NCBI GenBank assembly: GCA_049487715.1
Contig: CP150573.1
Location: 529,601 to 593,600 of the forward strand
Direction: 5' to 3'
From: Pycnococcus provasolii
Taxonomy: Eukaryota; Chlorophyta; Pseudoscourfieldiophyceae; Pseudoscourfieldiales
DNA: 64,000 bases
This document shows positions 18,560 to 28,835 of the stretch, piece by piece. The notes beneath the pieces are model-generated. The model did not search any database, was not told where the DNA came from, and was given only the letters and a program-made list of their open reading frames with translations. The position numbers were made by a program, and so were the translations under genes. How positions within the stretch are numbered: position 1 is the stretch's first letter; the number at the start of each line of letters is the position of its first letter.

Positions 18560-20227
18560 ATGCGTGTGAGTCGATGGCCTTCTTCATGTCCTTTAAGGGT
18601 TCACTCGCACTCGTACTCTTCTTGTAGTGGTGGTCGTCATTGTCGTCAATTCTTGGCTGTCTCGTCTTCTTCCCGGTCTTCTTCATTGGCTTCTGCTTGT
18701 GATGATTTCAGCAGGGATTTGGATTTACCTCTCCATCCGCCCTTTGCTATCCGTGCGTCCATCGTACACTCCACGCGTGACTCAAATGTGAGCACTCGTG
18801 GCTCGTTCGGGTGCTCTGATTTGGAAGTGCTCGACGACGCGATCGTCGTCGTTGACGCACACGGTATCATTGCCGAAGTTATCAAAGATGCTGCTTCTGG
18901 CCAGTCGTCGTCCAAACATATGCCTGAAGATATCGTAACGCATAATCTGGGACCTTCGCGTCTGCTTTTACCGGGATTCGTTGACGCGCACGCGCACGCG
19001 CCGCAGTACGAGTTCGTCGGGAACGGGTTTGGACTCCCGCTCCTGCAGTGGCTAGACACATACACGTTCCCCACCGAAGCCTCGTACGCAATACCACACG
19101 ACGACCACGAAGGAACCGCCGCGGCGCGTGTACGCGCGAAATACGAACGCGTCGTCGCGCACTCGCTCAAGTGCGGAACGACCACGTGCAGCTACCTCAA
19201 CTGCATAGACGGACCGTCGAGCCTCGTACTGGCGGACGTCGCGCACAAAGCTGGACAGCGCGCGCTCGTCGGCAAGGTTTCCATGGATGCCAACGCGCCG
19301 GACTTCTACCGCGAGACATCCGCGGATGCCGCCGCGGCTGACGCGCGGACGTTCGTCGAGGCGATGCTCGAGCGATACGGGCAGGAGAACAGCCTTGTCA
19401 TGCCCGTCGTGACGCCGAGATTTGCGCCAACGTGCTCGTCGTCGCTGCTCGCGCAGCTCGGCGCTCTTGCGGACGAGTACCAGCTACGAATACAGAGCCA
19501 CCTCAGCGAGAATGTGGACGAGTGCCTATGGGTGCTCTCCGAGCTCTTTCCCGGCGCAGGGAGCTACGCGGAGGTGTACGAAACACACGGCCTGCTGACG
19601 CCTCGCACATACCTCGCTCATGGCGTCTTTTCCACAAAGCATGAACGGCGCGTCATGGAGGCGGCGGGTGCGAGCGTTGTGCACTGCGCGTCGTCGAATG
19701 CCAACCTGATGTCCGGCTTCGCGGACGTACGTGCGTGGCAAGACGACGGCGTGACAGTTTCCCTCGGCACGGACGTCGCGGGTGGGTCGAGCATCAGCAT
19801 GCTCACCACCGCGCGCCGAACGCTGGAGAATTCCAACTCCATTTCGATACTGAGAAGGCAGATGGCCGCCCAGGATGTCATTTGCCGCGTGGAGGCGGAA
19901 CGTGACGAAGAGAGACGGCGTAGCCTGGCTTCCGCATGGACGTCCCCCGACGCACCGCCCACGCTAAGCGTTGCTGACGTGCTGCATATGGCGACGCGAG
20001 GAGGGGCGAAGGCGCTCAACCTCGACGATGTTGTGGGCGGATTTGATGTCGGCATGCACTTTGACGCGGTGTGCGCGACGTTCCCCGATGTGCCCGGCGG
20101 CGACGTGCTTACGCCCATCTGCCTTCGCGAGAGCGACGGCACGACTCAAATGCTCGAGAAGCTCTTGCTGTGCGGCGACGAGCGCAACATCGAGGCTGTG
20201 TACGTGAAGGGAACGAGAAGGATCTAG
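18560..20227 (+). CDS. Guanine deaminase (amidohydrolase)
   Basis: Hydrolyses guanine to xanthine plus ammonia, committing it to purine catabolism; the zinc enzyme is usually cytosolic. The start at 18560 gives 555 aa against the usual 450, because the first ~58 residues are Ser/Arg/Cys-rich and look like a targeting or spurious extension; the frame is open to 18434. Similarity begins near PFAIRASIVHSTRD. The metal-binding PGFVDAHAHAPQY (His144, His146), CGTTTCSYLNC, GQRALVGKVSMD, the HLSEN motif, the HCASSN motif and the catalytic-Asp segment SLGTDVAGG are all present, matching GDA/GuaD rather than adenosine or cytosine deaminases. The true N-terminus is the main uncertainty. Confidence 0.88.
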   Translation: MRVSRWPSSCPLRVHSHSYSSCSGGRHCRQFLAVSSSSRSSSLASACDDFSRDLDLPLHPPFAIRASIVHSTRDSNVSTRGSFGCSDLEVLDDAIVVVDAHGIIAEVIKDAASGQSSSKHMPEDIVTHNLGPSRLLLPGFVDAHAHAPQYEFVGNGFGLPLLQWLDTYTFPTEASYAIPHDDHEGTAAARVRAKYERVVAHSLKCGTTTCSYLNCIDGPSSLVLADVAHKAGQRALVGKVSMDANAPDFYRETSADAAAADARTFVEAMLERYGQENSLVMPVVTPRFAPTCSSSLLAQLGALADEYQLRIQSHLSENVDECLWVLSELFPGAGSYAEVYETHGLLTPRTYLAHGVFSTKHERRVMEAAGASVVHCASSNANLMSGFADVRAWQDDGVTVSLGTDVAGGSSISMLTTARRTLENSNSISILRRQMAAQDVICRVEAERDEERRRSLASAWTSPDAPPTLSVADVLHMATRGGAKALNLDDVVGGFDVGMHFDAVCATFPDVPGGDVLTPICLRESDGTTQMLEKLLLCGDERNIEAVYVKGTRRI

Positions 20228-21213
20228 CCAGTAACGTAACGTAATTTCATTATTGTTCTTCTAAGTTCTAACGTGATGTTGTGTTACGAGAAGAAGAAAA
20301 GTGAGGTCTTCAGGGCTACGTCGAGAAGAGGTCGCGCGAGCTCAACTTCAAGTAAACTGTAGCACAACAAGGTCCTTTATTAACTCCTTCCTTAAGACGT
20401 TCTCAACAGTCAACAATTAAGCATGTTACACGTCACTGCCGTGACGTCAGTAGGAAGGTTGTAAGGTAGTTCTCCTCACTTCACTCACTCAGTTCACAGG
20501 TCCTGTACTGAACGAGTTCAGTAACGGACCACCCACCCACCCTTGCTCCCCCAACCCCCCAAACGCGTGACCCTATCGTAGTTCTTATCGTAGCAGGACA
20601 TATCAACAAATCAACGATGATATCGCGTGAGGAGGCCTCCCAGTCCCAGCCCCCTACACGTCGCAAATCTCCGGAGGGATACCCACCCACCCCAGGCAGC
20701 CAGGGGGTACTGTAGCTCCGAACCCGACCATGATATGACCCTGATATTTCACAGGGCAAGATGTAGTCTAGTAATATGAACGCATTTGACGCTTTCGACA
20801 GAAGACCCAAAGGCTTCGAAGTCCCAAAGTCCTCCTCCGATCACACCTGTCCTCCCCCCTCCTCTTCCAGCACTCTCTCTCCTCGACCAGACCGACCAAG
20901 GCGACCAGTTTGACCGACCAGATCGACCAGGTCCGAGATAAATGTATCCCAAGACCGACCAGGCATCGACGAGTTTCCCCCCCTCCTCCTCGGCGCTCGG
21001 GACCTCCTCCGGCTGTCCGGCTGTCCGGGACCTCGCCGGCGCCGACGGCAACAAAAGGTTGGGTTCGCCTTTTCCACCCCAATATCTCCGCTCACCGTTT
21101 TCCGCCAGCCATACATACCTTTACGGTGCTGCGTGCTGTGCGCTGCGCCGTGCATACCTGTGCAATACGTGTGCTCATAAAACAGCTGTACGATACGTAA
21201 GCGCTACTTACTT
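20228..21213. other. Intergenic region with palindrome and GACC-rich cluster
   Basis: Nearly 1 kb without a recognised gene. TACTGAAC/GTTCAGTA (20506-20513 with 20516-20523) is a perfect 8-bp inverted repeat around a 2-nt spacer. Positions about 20884-20966 contain seven or so CGACCA words in tandem-like array. AACGTAACGTAA lies just after the deaminase stop. Polypyrimidine runs CCACCCACCCACCC also occur. Confidence 0.45.
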
Positions 21214-22923
21214 ATGCCTTTGTCATATCGTGCTTGCGACAACCTTCCTTGCCTTGCTAGAAGGCCCTCTTGCGCGCCTTGCCTTCTTTCTGACCATGTT
21301 CGGCTCCGACGGTCACGCGTGGTGTGCACACGAGCACGAGCGGCCGCCTCGAACACGGCGATTCATCTTGCACGGGCACCCTCGCGAGACACACAGACGG
21401 AGGACACACGTGTGAGCACCCTCAAAGGGCTCGCGCGTCAGAGTCATAACCAAGCGACACTCGCAGGACAAACGCCAAGAAAGTACAAAAGAAAAGCGAC
21501 GGCCGTGCACGCCCTGAGCGCAGACAGCTTCTTACACCGCATACTCGAAGCGGCGGAGCGAGAGTGGCAACCGCAGGATGCGTGGTTCCTCGTCCTCTAC
21601 TGGCTCGCCGCACCTCTCTTCCTAAGAGGTCTGCACGTCATCGTGCAGGCTGTTGTACGGCAAATTCACCTCGTTCTCGAGTTCAAGCCAGTACGAGCTC
21701 TCTTCAGGCTTCAGCAATCCTTGCGGCTGGGCAAGTGGGTAAGCGACGACGAGTGCACCATACCGGAGTACGTGCCGCGAGACTTTAACGCCTCCGTTTT
21801 TGGCAACCTCGTAGTTCCCGTCAACGCGCTTCTCTACGTGTTCGTGTTCCTTTACATCTGCGACGTTCTAAGTGCCTACCTCCTAGCCGTGGGATTGCCC
21901 GAGGTGCGGTCAAACCTGCACATCGACAAGCTTGACGCACCGGTGTACGCGCTCTACGTCGGCATACTCGTGCACACAGTCTCCAGATTCGCGCTCGTGC
22001 GCGCGCGAGATCGCGCCGTAAAGGACAAGGAAAAGCATAGGCGTGAACGCACGTACGTGCCGAGCCTTCTCTGCAATCCGCGCGTGTTTGGACTCGTCAA
22101 CCTGACGCTTCGCTCTCTCATCTTCGTCGTGACGCTAGGATCCGCCGCGACGCTGCTGAACATACCGCTCAGCAGCATCTGGGCGTTTGGCGGCATCAGC
22201 GGCATAGCGGTTGGCCTCGCCGCGAAAGACGTCGTGTCGAACATTTTCACAGGATGCATGCTCATGTTCACGCAGCCGTTCAGCCCTGGTGAGAAGATCT
22301 TCATCGGCCTCGAGAAGGACTACCAGAAGTGGAGCACGGTGAGCTACACCGTGAAGTACGTCGGCTGGTACAACACCGTGCTCGAGGGCAAGGACACGCG
22401 GCCGGCGTACATTCCCAACTCCTTCTTCGCAACCGCGCAGGTGACGAACATTAGCAGAAACTCGCGACGGTGCTTTCGGCACATCCTCTACCTCTGGTTG
22501 CCAGACATTGCTTCCGTGGCGACACTCCAGCGGAAGATTCTCGATCGACTTGACACGCATCCTAAGGTGGACAAGGGGTACAAAAAGCCGCGCGTACATC
22601 TCAGAGGGATCAACTCAAGCGGTTTGCAGTTTGTGGTTGAATTTCACTACAGCGAACCTCGCAAATTCCAGTACTTAGCGTTGCAGCAGGAAACTCTTTG
22701 CATGATCGCGGAGTGCGTCGAATCGGTCGGCGGACGCTTCGAGCGCCAGACGCGCACAGAGTTGGTAAACAACAGCAATGAAGGCATTTTCCCGCCCCTC
22801 CTCAATGGCGAGAGCAATGCAACGGAAGTAGGCTCTATCGCGGCTGGGCAGCGCACGTTGGATATCACATCAACCACAGCGTCTATTGGTAAGACTGCGG
22901 GTGATACGAGGCCGACTGCATAA
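21214..22923 (+). CDS. MscS-like mechanosensitive channel, probably plastid/organelle
   Basis: MscS-family channels release osmolytes when membranes are stretched; plant MSL1-3 act in mitochondria and plastids. The 569-residue protein starts with a Cys/Arg/Ala-rich, acid-free leader (RACDNLPCLARRPSCAPCLL), consistent with a transit peptide. Hydrophobic spans occur near 125-145, 200-220, 245-265 and 290-310. The pore-lining helix and beta domain follow: WAFGGISGIAVGLAAKDVVSN, FTGCMLMFTQPFSPGEKIFIG, YIPNSFFATAQVTNISR. The glycine/alanine pattern of the pore helix is conserved. The C-terminal tail (last ~60) is Ser/Thr-rich. The channel call is firm; plastid location is inferred from the leader. 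Confidence 0.87.
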   Translation: MPLSYRACDNLPCLARRPSCAPCLLSDHVRLRRSRVVCTRARAAASNTAIHLARAPSRDTQTEDTRVSTLKGLARQSHNQATLAGQTPRKYKRKATAVHALSADSFLHRILEAAEREWQPQDAWFLVLYWLAAPLFLRGLHVIVQAVVRQIHLVLEFKPVRALFRLQQSLRLGKWVSDDECTIPEYVPRDFNASVFGNLVVPVNALLYVFVFLYICDVLSAYLLAVGLPEVRSNLHIDKLDAPVYALYVGILVHTVSRFALVRARDRAVKDKEKHRRERTYVPSLLCNPRVFGLVNLTLRSLIFVVTLGSAATLLNIPLSSIWAFGGISGIAVGLAAKDVVSNIFTGCMLMFTQPFSPGEKIFIGLEKDYQKWSTVSYTVKYVGWYNTVLEGKDTRPAYIPNSFFATAQVTNISRNSRRCFRHILYLWLPDIASVATLQRKILDRLDTHPKVDKGYKKPRVHLRGINSSGLQFVVEFHYSEPRKFQYLALQQETLCMIAECVESVGGRFERQTRTELVNNSNEGIFPPLLNGESNATEVGSIAAGQRTLDITSTTASIGKTAGDTRPTA

Positions 22924-23009
22924 AAGTGTTCAAACAAATAATCCACATTATAACTTTACAATACCAAAATACAGCAAATAGTAAAAATGATGTTTATGTT
23001 TTTTTTGGT

Positions 23010-25611
23010 TCAATCACCATTGCGGAATCGAGATTCCTCGAATTCAGGGATGTCGAGGAATCGGCGTGAGAGGGGCGGCGCGCCATGCGACTGAAATCTT
23101 GCCGCACGCATTCGCCCACGCGATCGAGGTGTTGATTTTTCCAACAAGACTCGTCCTATTGGCTCTGACGACATCGAACTGTGCGAAAATGGCGGCGAGT
23201 TATCCGAGGATATGATCGAGGTGATTGTGCGAGGTGGCGTCAATAACGGCGACGATGCGCCGTTCCCATCTCCATCCGCACTGCCATGTCGGTCAACCGC
23301 CGCAGCCGTCTTTTCAACACGAACCTTTTCATCCATCGCCGAGGTGATTGTGCGAGGTGGCGTCAATAACGGCGACGATGCGCCGTTCCCATCTCCATCC
23401 GCACTCCCATGTCGGTCAACCGCCGCAGCCGTCTTTTCAACACGAACCTTTTCATCCATCGCCGAGGTGATTGTGCGAGGTGGCGTCAATAACGGCGACG
23501 ATGCGCCGTTCCCATCTCCATCCGCACTCCCATGTTGGTCAACCGCCGCAGCCGTCTTTCCAAGGCGAACCTTTTCATCCATCGCCGAGGTGATTGTGCG
23601 AGGTGGCGTCAATAACGGCGACGATGCGCCGTTCCCATCTCCATCCGCACTCCCATGTCGGTCAACCGCCGCAGCCGTCTTTCCAAGGCGAACCTTTTCA
23701 TCCGCCTTGAAGGGTTTCGGCACGTTGTATCGAGGCTTTTCCCAGAGCACCTGGCGTGCATCATTGATCGGCGCTGGTGGCGTCTCCAGTTCCGCCCAAC
23801 GCGCGTATTTTGCCGCCTTGACGGCATCGCCACGTGCCATGTGGTTGTACATAACGCGTCTGAGCCCTTTCGTCTCGCTCTCGTCCAGGTCGCCGCCGGG
23901 TACCGCATCCTCGGCACAATCACCCTCATTCTGAATCTGCCGGCACCGGTAAATTGCCATGGCCGCGGCCACCGACACGTTGTACGAATCCGCGAATCCG
24001 TGCATGGGAAGGCTCACAAGTCCATCACACCCGCGCAGAAGCTCATCTGACGGTCCCATAGCCTCGCTGCCGAATGCAAGACACACCCTCGACGCGCTGT
24101 CTCGTAGCCGTTGGTGCAGCACAGATCCCGGCGGATCACGTCCTACAGGCATCAGCGGCACAGCCTGTGGACGCACGTCGAGCAGGAATGTTTGGAACCC
24201 TTCTTCACGTGCGACGGCTAGGGCGTCATCAGCGCTTGCGTGCTCCGTGACCGTGAGCCACCGCGAAAGCCACGATCCGTCGACACCGGCGGCTGATGCT
24301 TTTGCGAATTTCGAGTCGCCCGCCGGTTTTGCCAGGCCATGTTCCTTCGAGTATGCGATACGCTTGCGTATGAGCCCGCGAGGTCCCTGTTTTTCGTACC
24401 GCTTCTGCAGTTTTTCGCGCAGCCGTTCGGCGTGTTCGAATCCATCCGGCGTCTCCGGATCGAGAAACGTGGGCCTCTGAGCTGAGTCGTATTTTGGATG
24501 TTTCCTTTTCTTCTGCGCGTTCGTTCTGTCGTCTGATTTTTCGTCAGGCTGAAGCGCGACGTGCTGTCTGCGCTTGGATGGATCAGTCACGACGACGAAC
24601 ACTCGCTGCACGCCAAGTCCGTCGCACGTGCGCAGGATGTGGTCAGCGTTTTTCGCCTGGAAGATGCACTCAATCAAGCACGCAAGACGCATCGTGCGGT
24701 GACGAAGCACGCCCTCGACTCGGCGTAAGCACGTGGGTGCGTTGTCGCCGTCGAGATCTTCTTCCGACACTTCTTCCTCCACAAGGATATCTGCGAGGAG
24801 GTTATCTTCCTCCTCGTTGTCCTCTGTGCTGGTTTTCTCGTCGTCACTGCCTTTCCTTTCTTCTCGTTGGTTGGCGAGCTGTCTCCTGCGCTCAGCCTCC
24901 TCGGCAATGAAGAGAAGTTCATCAAAGTCAGAAGGCTGTTCCAATTTTCCTTCTTCTGCTTCTGCATCGTTATTCGCGCGGGACGACTGTGTCGGCGTCG
25001 TCGTTTTTGCCTTGTTGGCTGACGCTACCGTGCTTGTCCTTTCGTCTGGTATGGGTGGAATCTCAGGTTCCTCTTCATCTTCGGAATCTTCGTCGAGCCA
25101 CTTTCTGATTTGCTCTAGTTTGGCACGTCGCCGCCCCGAGGCGGATATGTTGCGCAGAGGCGGGGGTAGTCTGCCTACGACTTCCATACATTTGTGCCAG
25201 AGCGCGGCGGAGAACGCTTGGCCGTGCCGCAGAGCCTGGACGTGTGGAGGTGTGTGTGTGGAGGTAGACGCCTGCTTCGAGGCATCGGGCTTAGACTGTG
25301 CTTTGCTAGTTTGAGAAGACTTTGGCGGTTTGAGCGCGAGGGAAAGCCAGACTCCTAAAACGGATAAAGCTAGAGGAAATCCGAAATTGCCGCGTCGTTC
25401 TCCTGAACCCACGGGAAGGTCTTCAACTTCCTCTCCTGGGACCCACACCTCGTGGATACGCAGATGAAGAAGAAGCAGAAGCAGATGGCAGTGCCGAGGA
25501 TGAGGGGATGCCTCGCCACGTCATAGTAGGCTCACGGAAAGAAACAGGAGTCCTCTCTTCTTCTGAGAAGGAGGAGGAGTCCTGAACGAAGTCCTGAAAG
25601 AAGGCGTCCAC
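23010..25611 (-). CDS. SpoU/TrmH-family 2'-O-methyltransferase with repeat insertion (one inferred intron)
   Basis: A SPOUT-class RNA ribose methyltransferase. The catalytic region shows VEGVLRHRTMRLACLIE, the TrmH motif II piece FGSEAMGPSDELLRGCD and motif III LPMHGFADSYNVSVAAAM, which form the AdoMet knot. The long frame begins without an ATG. An ATG at 25611 with a GT-AG intron at 25448-25355 (94 nt) joins YPRG to VWLSLALKPP in frame and gives about 835 aa, much longer than TrmH (about 230). The extra mass is an acidic N-terminal region (about 55-250) and, after the methylase, four copies of a 41-residue unit. The order resembles plant tRNA Gm18-type proteins, but the substrate cannot be read from sequence. 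It converges on the channel gene (86 bp). Confidence 0.8.
23218..23709 (-). repeat. Four-copy 123-bp in-frame tandem repeat
   Basis: Copies begin at 23218, 23341, 23464 and 23587, exactly 123 bp apart, and differ at a handful of bases. Each adds 41 residues to the methyltransferase (unit containing DEKVRLGKTAAAVDRHGSAD). Near-identity suggests recent expansion or gene conversion. Confidence 0.93.
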
Positions 25612-25713
25612 GTCAGCAAAGTCGTAGTCTTAGTCGTCGCTGAGCGGCGGCGGCATCGCCATGGAACAAAAGGGTCTCTGACACCAAGGCAACAGTCCCC
25701 TGGGGGAGGAGTC

Positions 25714-25750
25714 CAGGGTTAGGGTTAGGGTTAGGGTTAGGGTTAGGGTT
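25714..25750. promoter_or_regulatory. TTAGGG run upstream of TrmH-family gene
   Basis: Six consecutive GGGTTA units followed by degenerate CGGGCTCGGG. It lies in the 5' flank of the minus-strand methyltransferase. Confidence 0.55.
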
Positions 25751-26596
25751 CGGGCTCGGGGTCGGGTTCCTTCTTACCCTAACCCGTTCGGGTTCTCCTT
25801 CGCGTGTCTCCTCGCACTCGCCAAGTACACCCTCACCTTGCCTTGCGCCTGAAACCTCTCCCAGAAACCGACCAGCCTCGGCCAGTGCCTCAAACGCGAC
25901 GCGCACGCCCAGCTCCAGCTCGTCGCGAAGCAAGTTGTCCAGAACCGTGAACAAGGTGGGGAAACGGACGCGTGGGCTTTTGGGGGTCGCGCCGCTGCGA
26001 CAACAACATTTGCGCGAAGCAGTACCTCGCCGTACGATAAAAATCGTGTGAAATTCCAAAATAATATTCATGATGAGTTGATGACCAAAGAAAGTATAGC
26101 TACACACAACAAGCAAGGCCTTACAAAGTTACAAGGATCTTGAGCGCAACTGCGTAAGCAACGCGCTTCCTTTTGCAGATGAAAATTATTTTATCTACTA
26201 CCGATTTTTTTTCAAATAAGTTTAAGTTTGATAATTGATACGACATCATCTTACGCCGCATAATTAGAACGTATTGTAATATACTAAAAATAACATGCTG
26301 AAAAACACCTTGCATGTAACGGCGCAGAAGATAACGCAATATGCCATAGCCCTAGTAGTCCATAGCCCTAGCCCTAATCCGCAACCCTAGGTAGCCGTAA
26401 CCCTAGCTGGCCGTAGCTCTAGAATGGGTCCGGACACGGCGTCATGACGACCTCCACCTCACATGACGCGCGTAATTTGCCAACTATAGTTGTTTGTGCC
26501 TTCTCTCCCGTGTGAATGGTGTGAATGGACAACCGCTGGACAGAGTAAAGTACACTTCATTATTGAATGAGGGATCTCAGGAGTAAAGTACATTCC

Positions 26597-26613
26597 GTTA
26601 CTGAACGAGCAAT
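26597..26613 (-). terminator. Putative 3'-end processing motif of the TBCC gene
   Basis: On the gene's sense strand it reads ATTGCTCGTTCAGTAAC, starting 1-2 nt after the stop codon. The near-identical word occurs after SNW and calreticulin. A weaker second copy (CTCATTCAATAATGA) lies at about 26553-26570. Confidence 0.5.
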
Positions 26614-26614
26614 C

Positions 26615-27676
26615 CTATGTACAGAGCAATCCGCGCGCCGCCGACAACACAGCCTCCTCGGTGTTTAGTCCGGTGAGCACGCGCGATGTTGCATCGATAG
26701 TGCTCCAGTTGCACGTACCCATTCCATCGTCGCGGAGAACGCGGTTGAAGTCTTGCACATGCACGTCGCCGGTGCCGTCTTCGTCGCGCCACGGTGCGAA
26801 CTTCAGGTTGCTCGAGTCTTCCATGATTGGTGTGGACGATACCGCGACATAAAATGCAACACCTTGGCTGTCGTGGATGCGCAACTGCCTACTGTCGACA
26901 GCGACCGCACCCTGCGTGCACTCCTCGACGTACACGGGCCCGTCGACGCTCCCCATCTCGCCCGCGCAGAGCACGATGCAGTTCGTCAGTCTCGCGAGAC
27001 GAAGCGCGGTGGCACGGCCTCGGCAGACGACGACAGCGTCTCGCCCGTCACGTATGGTTGCGTCTAAGCCCGAGACGTCGACGTCGATGACTTGTGTTTT
27101 CCCACCGTCAAAGTTCTCCAGTGCCGCCTCGCGCCCTCCAATATCCGCAGGTCGCGCCGTTCTGGCGTCGTCGCCGTTGGCTGTGGATGTGTCGCTGGCG
27201 CTTTCGAGAACGTGCTCGAGCGCGCCTGCATACCCTCGTCTGCTGAAGTCCTGCGAGAACTTGAATCTGCGCCGAGGCAGGTGCTTCGCTCTCAAGGCGT
27301 GCGCGAGATCCCTGAGCGCGTTTGACTGCGCCTCGCAAGCGCGCACGTCAAACGACGTGAGGTAGTACGTCGCCGACGCGGTCATGGCGCGCATGCGATC
27401 GCACGTCACCAAGGTCTCTGCGATTTCGTTCGCGAGCTTACTTTGCGCCTCAGGCTCACCGCTGGAGCACGCCACCGCGCACGTCTGCATGTTTTGCGTG
27501 GTCTCCTTTTGTATTTGCGTGAAGAGAGAGAGAAACGCGTCGGAGTCTTCCTCCGGCGCCTTCTGCGTCGACGTCTGCGACTTGACCTTCTGCGCCTCGA
27601 GTGCGCGCACGCGGTGCCTCGCCTCCAGCCGAGCGAGCACCGTCGACGCGCGCGAGGCTGAGGAGGAGGAAGCCAT
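26615..27676 (-). CDS. Tubulin-folding cofactor C (TBCC)
   Basis: TBCC completes the alpha/beta-tubulin folding complex by stimulating GTP hydrolysis on beta-tubulin. The start is the ATG at 27676 (353 aa); the frame is open to 27874, but that leader overlaps likely promoter sequence. Residues about 1-150 are helical, matching the spectrin-like N-terminal domain. The C-terminal TBCC beta-helix is seen in LTNCIVLCAGEMGSVDGPVYVEECTQG, then RQLRIHDSQGVAFYV with the Arg equivalent to the GAP arginine finger (human Arg262), then the SSTPIMEDSSNLKFAPW block. It could be mistaken for RP2 or TBCCD1, but the order and length match TBCC. Confidence 0.88.
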   Translation of the reverse strand: MASSSSASRASTVLARLEARHRVRALEAQKVKSQTSTQKAPEEDSDAFLSLFTQIQKETTQNMQTCAVACSSGEPEAQSKLANEIAETLVTCDRMRAMTASATYYLTSFDVRACEAQSNALRDLAHALRAKHLPRRRFKFSQDFSRRGYAGALEHVLESASDTSTANGDDARTARPADIGGREAALENFDGGKTQVIDVDVSGLDATIRDGRDAVVVCRGRATALRLARLTNCIVLCAGEMGSVDGPVYVEECTQGAVAVDSRQLRIHDSQGVAFYVAVSSTPIMEDSSNLKFAPWRDEDGTGDVHVQDFNRVLRDDGMGTCNWSTIDATSRVLTGLNTEEAVLSAARGLLCT

Positions 27677-28835
27677 GATGGGCTCGATCGCAGACGCGGG
27701 AAGGGGAGGGACGCGGGAGGGGGGATGAAGGGGATGAAAGGCGGAGGGCCTGATTATTCGGGTTTCTATTGCTTTTCTATTGTCCTCTGCTCGGGAGTTT
27801 CGGGGTTTCAATCCGCCAATGGCATGGCATGGCATGGCTGGCGCGAACTCCGCGAAGTGAGTTTCAGGTGACAAGTTGAGGAGGGTCGGACTTCACCGTG
27901 CATTCGCCATCCATGGTGTATCCCCTCCGATAGTGCGCGCCATTCCCAAGATTTCTCCCAAGATTGCTGTGAGCAGTCCAGCAGGAGGCGAGAAAGACGC
28001 CTGCGACCGACAAGGGGAGACGACAGAGGGTCGCCAACGCAGCCAGGCTGCCAGGGAAAAGGGAATTTTGCCTTAAAAAATAGGCGCGAAATTGCATGGA
28101 AATGGAATAGAGTGGGCGGCATCCCATGGACAAGAAGGACTCCTGTGCAAAAACGTATCCCCAGACACTTCAAATTAGGCAATGCCGCCGACTTGAGGAT
28201 CTACTGTTTTCAAGTCCACGGGTACGCGATCATCCTGCGATGAACGGCGCGTGGCGACCGCGAAGATCTCGCATTTGTTAAGGTTTAGTGGCCAGCTAGC
28301 ACGGAGAACACGCACGGTGGGTGGGGCCTCATTGCAAGATGTTACCAGCACAACAACTCACGTCAAAGGGCGCCTCCATTCTCGGCCCTCAAAACGTCTC
28401 TCAGCCGCACCAATCAAGGCAACCCCAAACTTTTCCAGTCCAAACAACCTCCTCTCCTCTCCTCTCCGCCCTCCTCTCCTCCCCTCTCCTCCTCTCTCCT
28501 CCCTCGGGCCCGGTCTCAACTCTCGCCCTCCGGAGCCTCGACTTCCCTGGCCGGACAACAGCTCGCCCCTCGCCATCCGCAGGAACACTCGCCGTGCCAT
28601 ACTCGCGCTCAGCAGGTGGAGGCTGTGAGTTGGAGTAGTACAACAACGCTTGTGCTTGTGCTCAAGGCGCTTGTTGCTTAAGGCCGGTCTTGCTCGGTTT
28701 TGGGTTAAAGTAGTCCTTCTCACAGAAGTCTAGCTCGGCCGGCTTGCTTTCGAGGTCTGCGCGACACTCCGCACTGCGCAAACACGGGGCAGGAAGGGCA
28801 GCCTGAGAGGACACTCGCCTCAACTTGAACACAAC
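27677..28835. other. Divergent intergenic region, TBCC / large secreted protein
   Basis: About 1.16 kb. Contains CATGGCATGG repeats (27821-27838) and a CTCCTCTCCTCTCC polypyrimidine stretch (28450-28500). Open frames here have biased low-complexity translations and I accept none as genes. Confidence 0.45.

Larger units (their letters stand above)
25612..26614. other. Intergenic region with TTAGGG run, CCCTA run and a coding-like fragment
   Basis: TTAGGG repeats at 25714-25750 lie 100-140 bp upstream of the methyltransferase ATG. On the minus strand about 25985-25790 reads like protein (FPTLFTVLDNLLRDELELG then FEALAEAGRFLGE) in a frame that continues into the telomere-like run; no family recognised. 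Positions 26041-26340 are A/T-rich. Degenerate CCCTA units occur at 26344-26420. The downstream end carries the shared 3' motif of the TBCC gene. Confidence 0.45.

Noticed and set aside
23218-23709. CRISPR-like regular repeats
   Set aside because: Contiguous 123-bp coding units without spacers, inside a eukaryotic gene.
25423-25611. Independent 62-residue gene upstream of the methyltransferase
   Set aside because: Better explained as its first exon, since GT at 25448 and AG at 25355 join the frames exactly.
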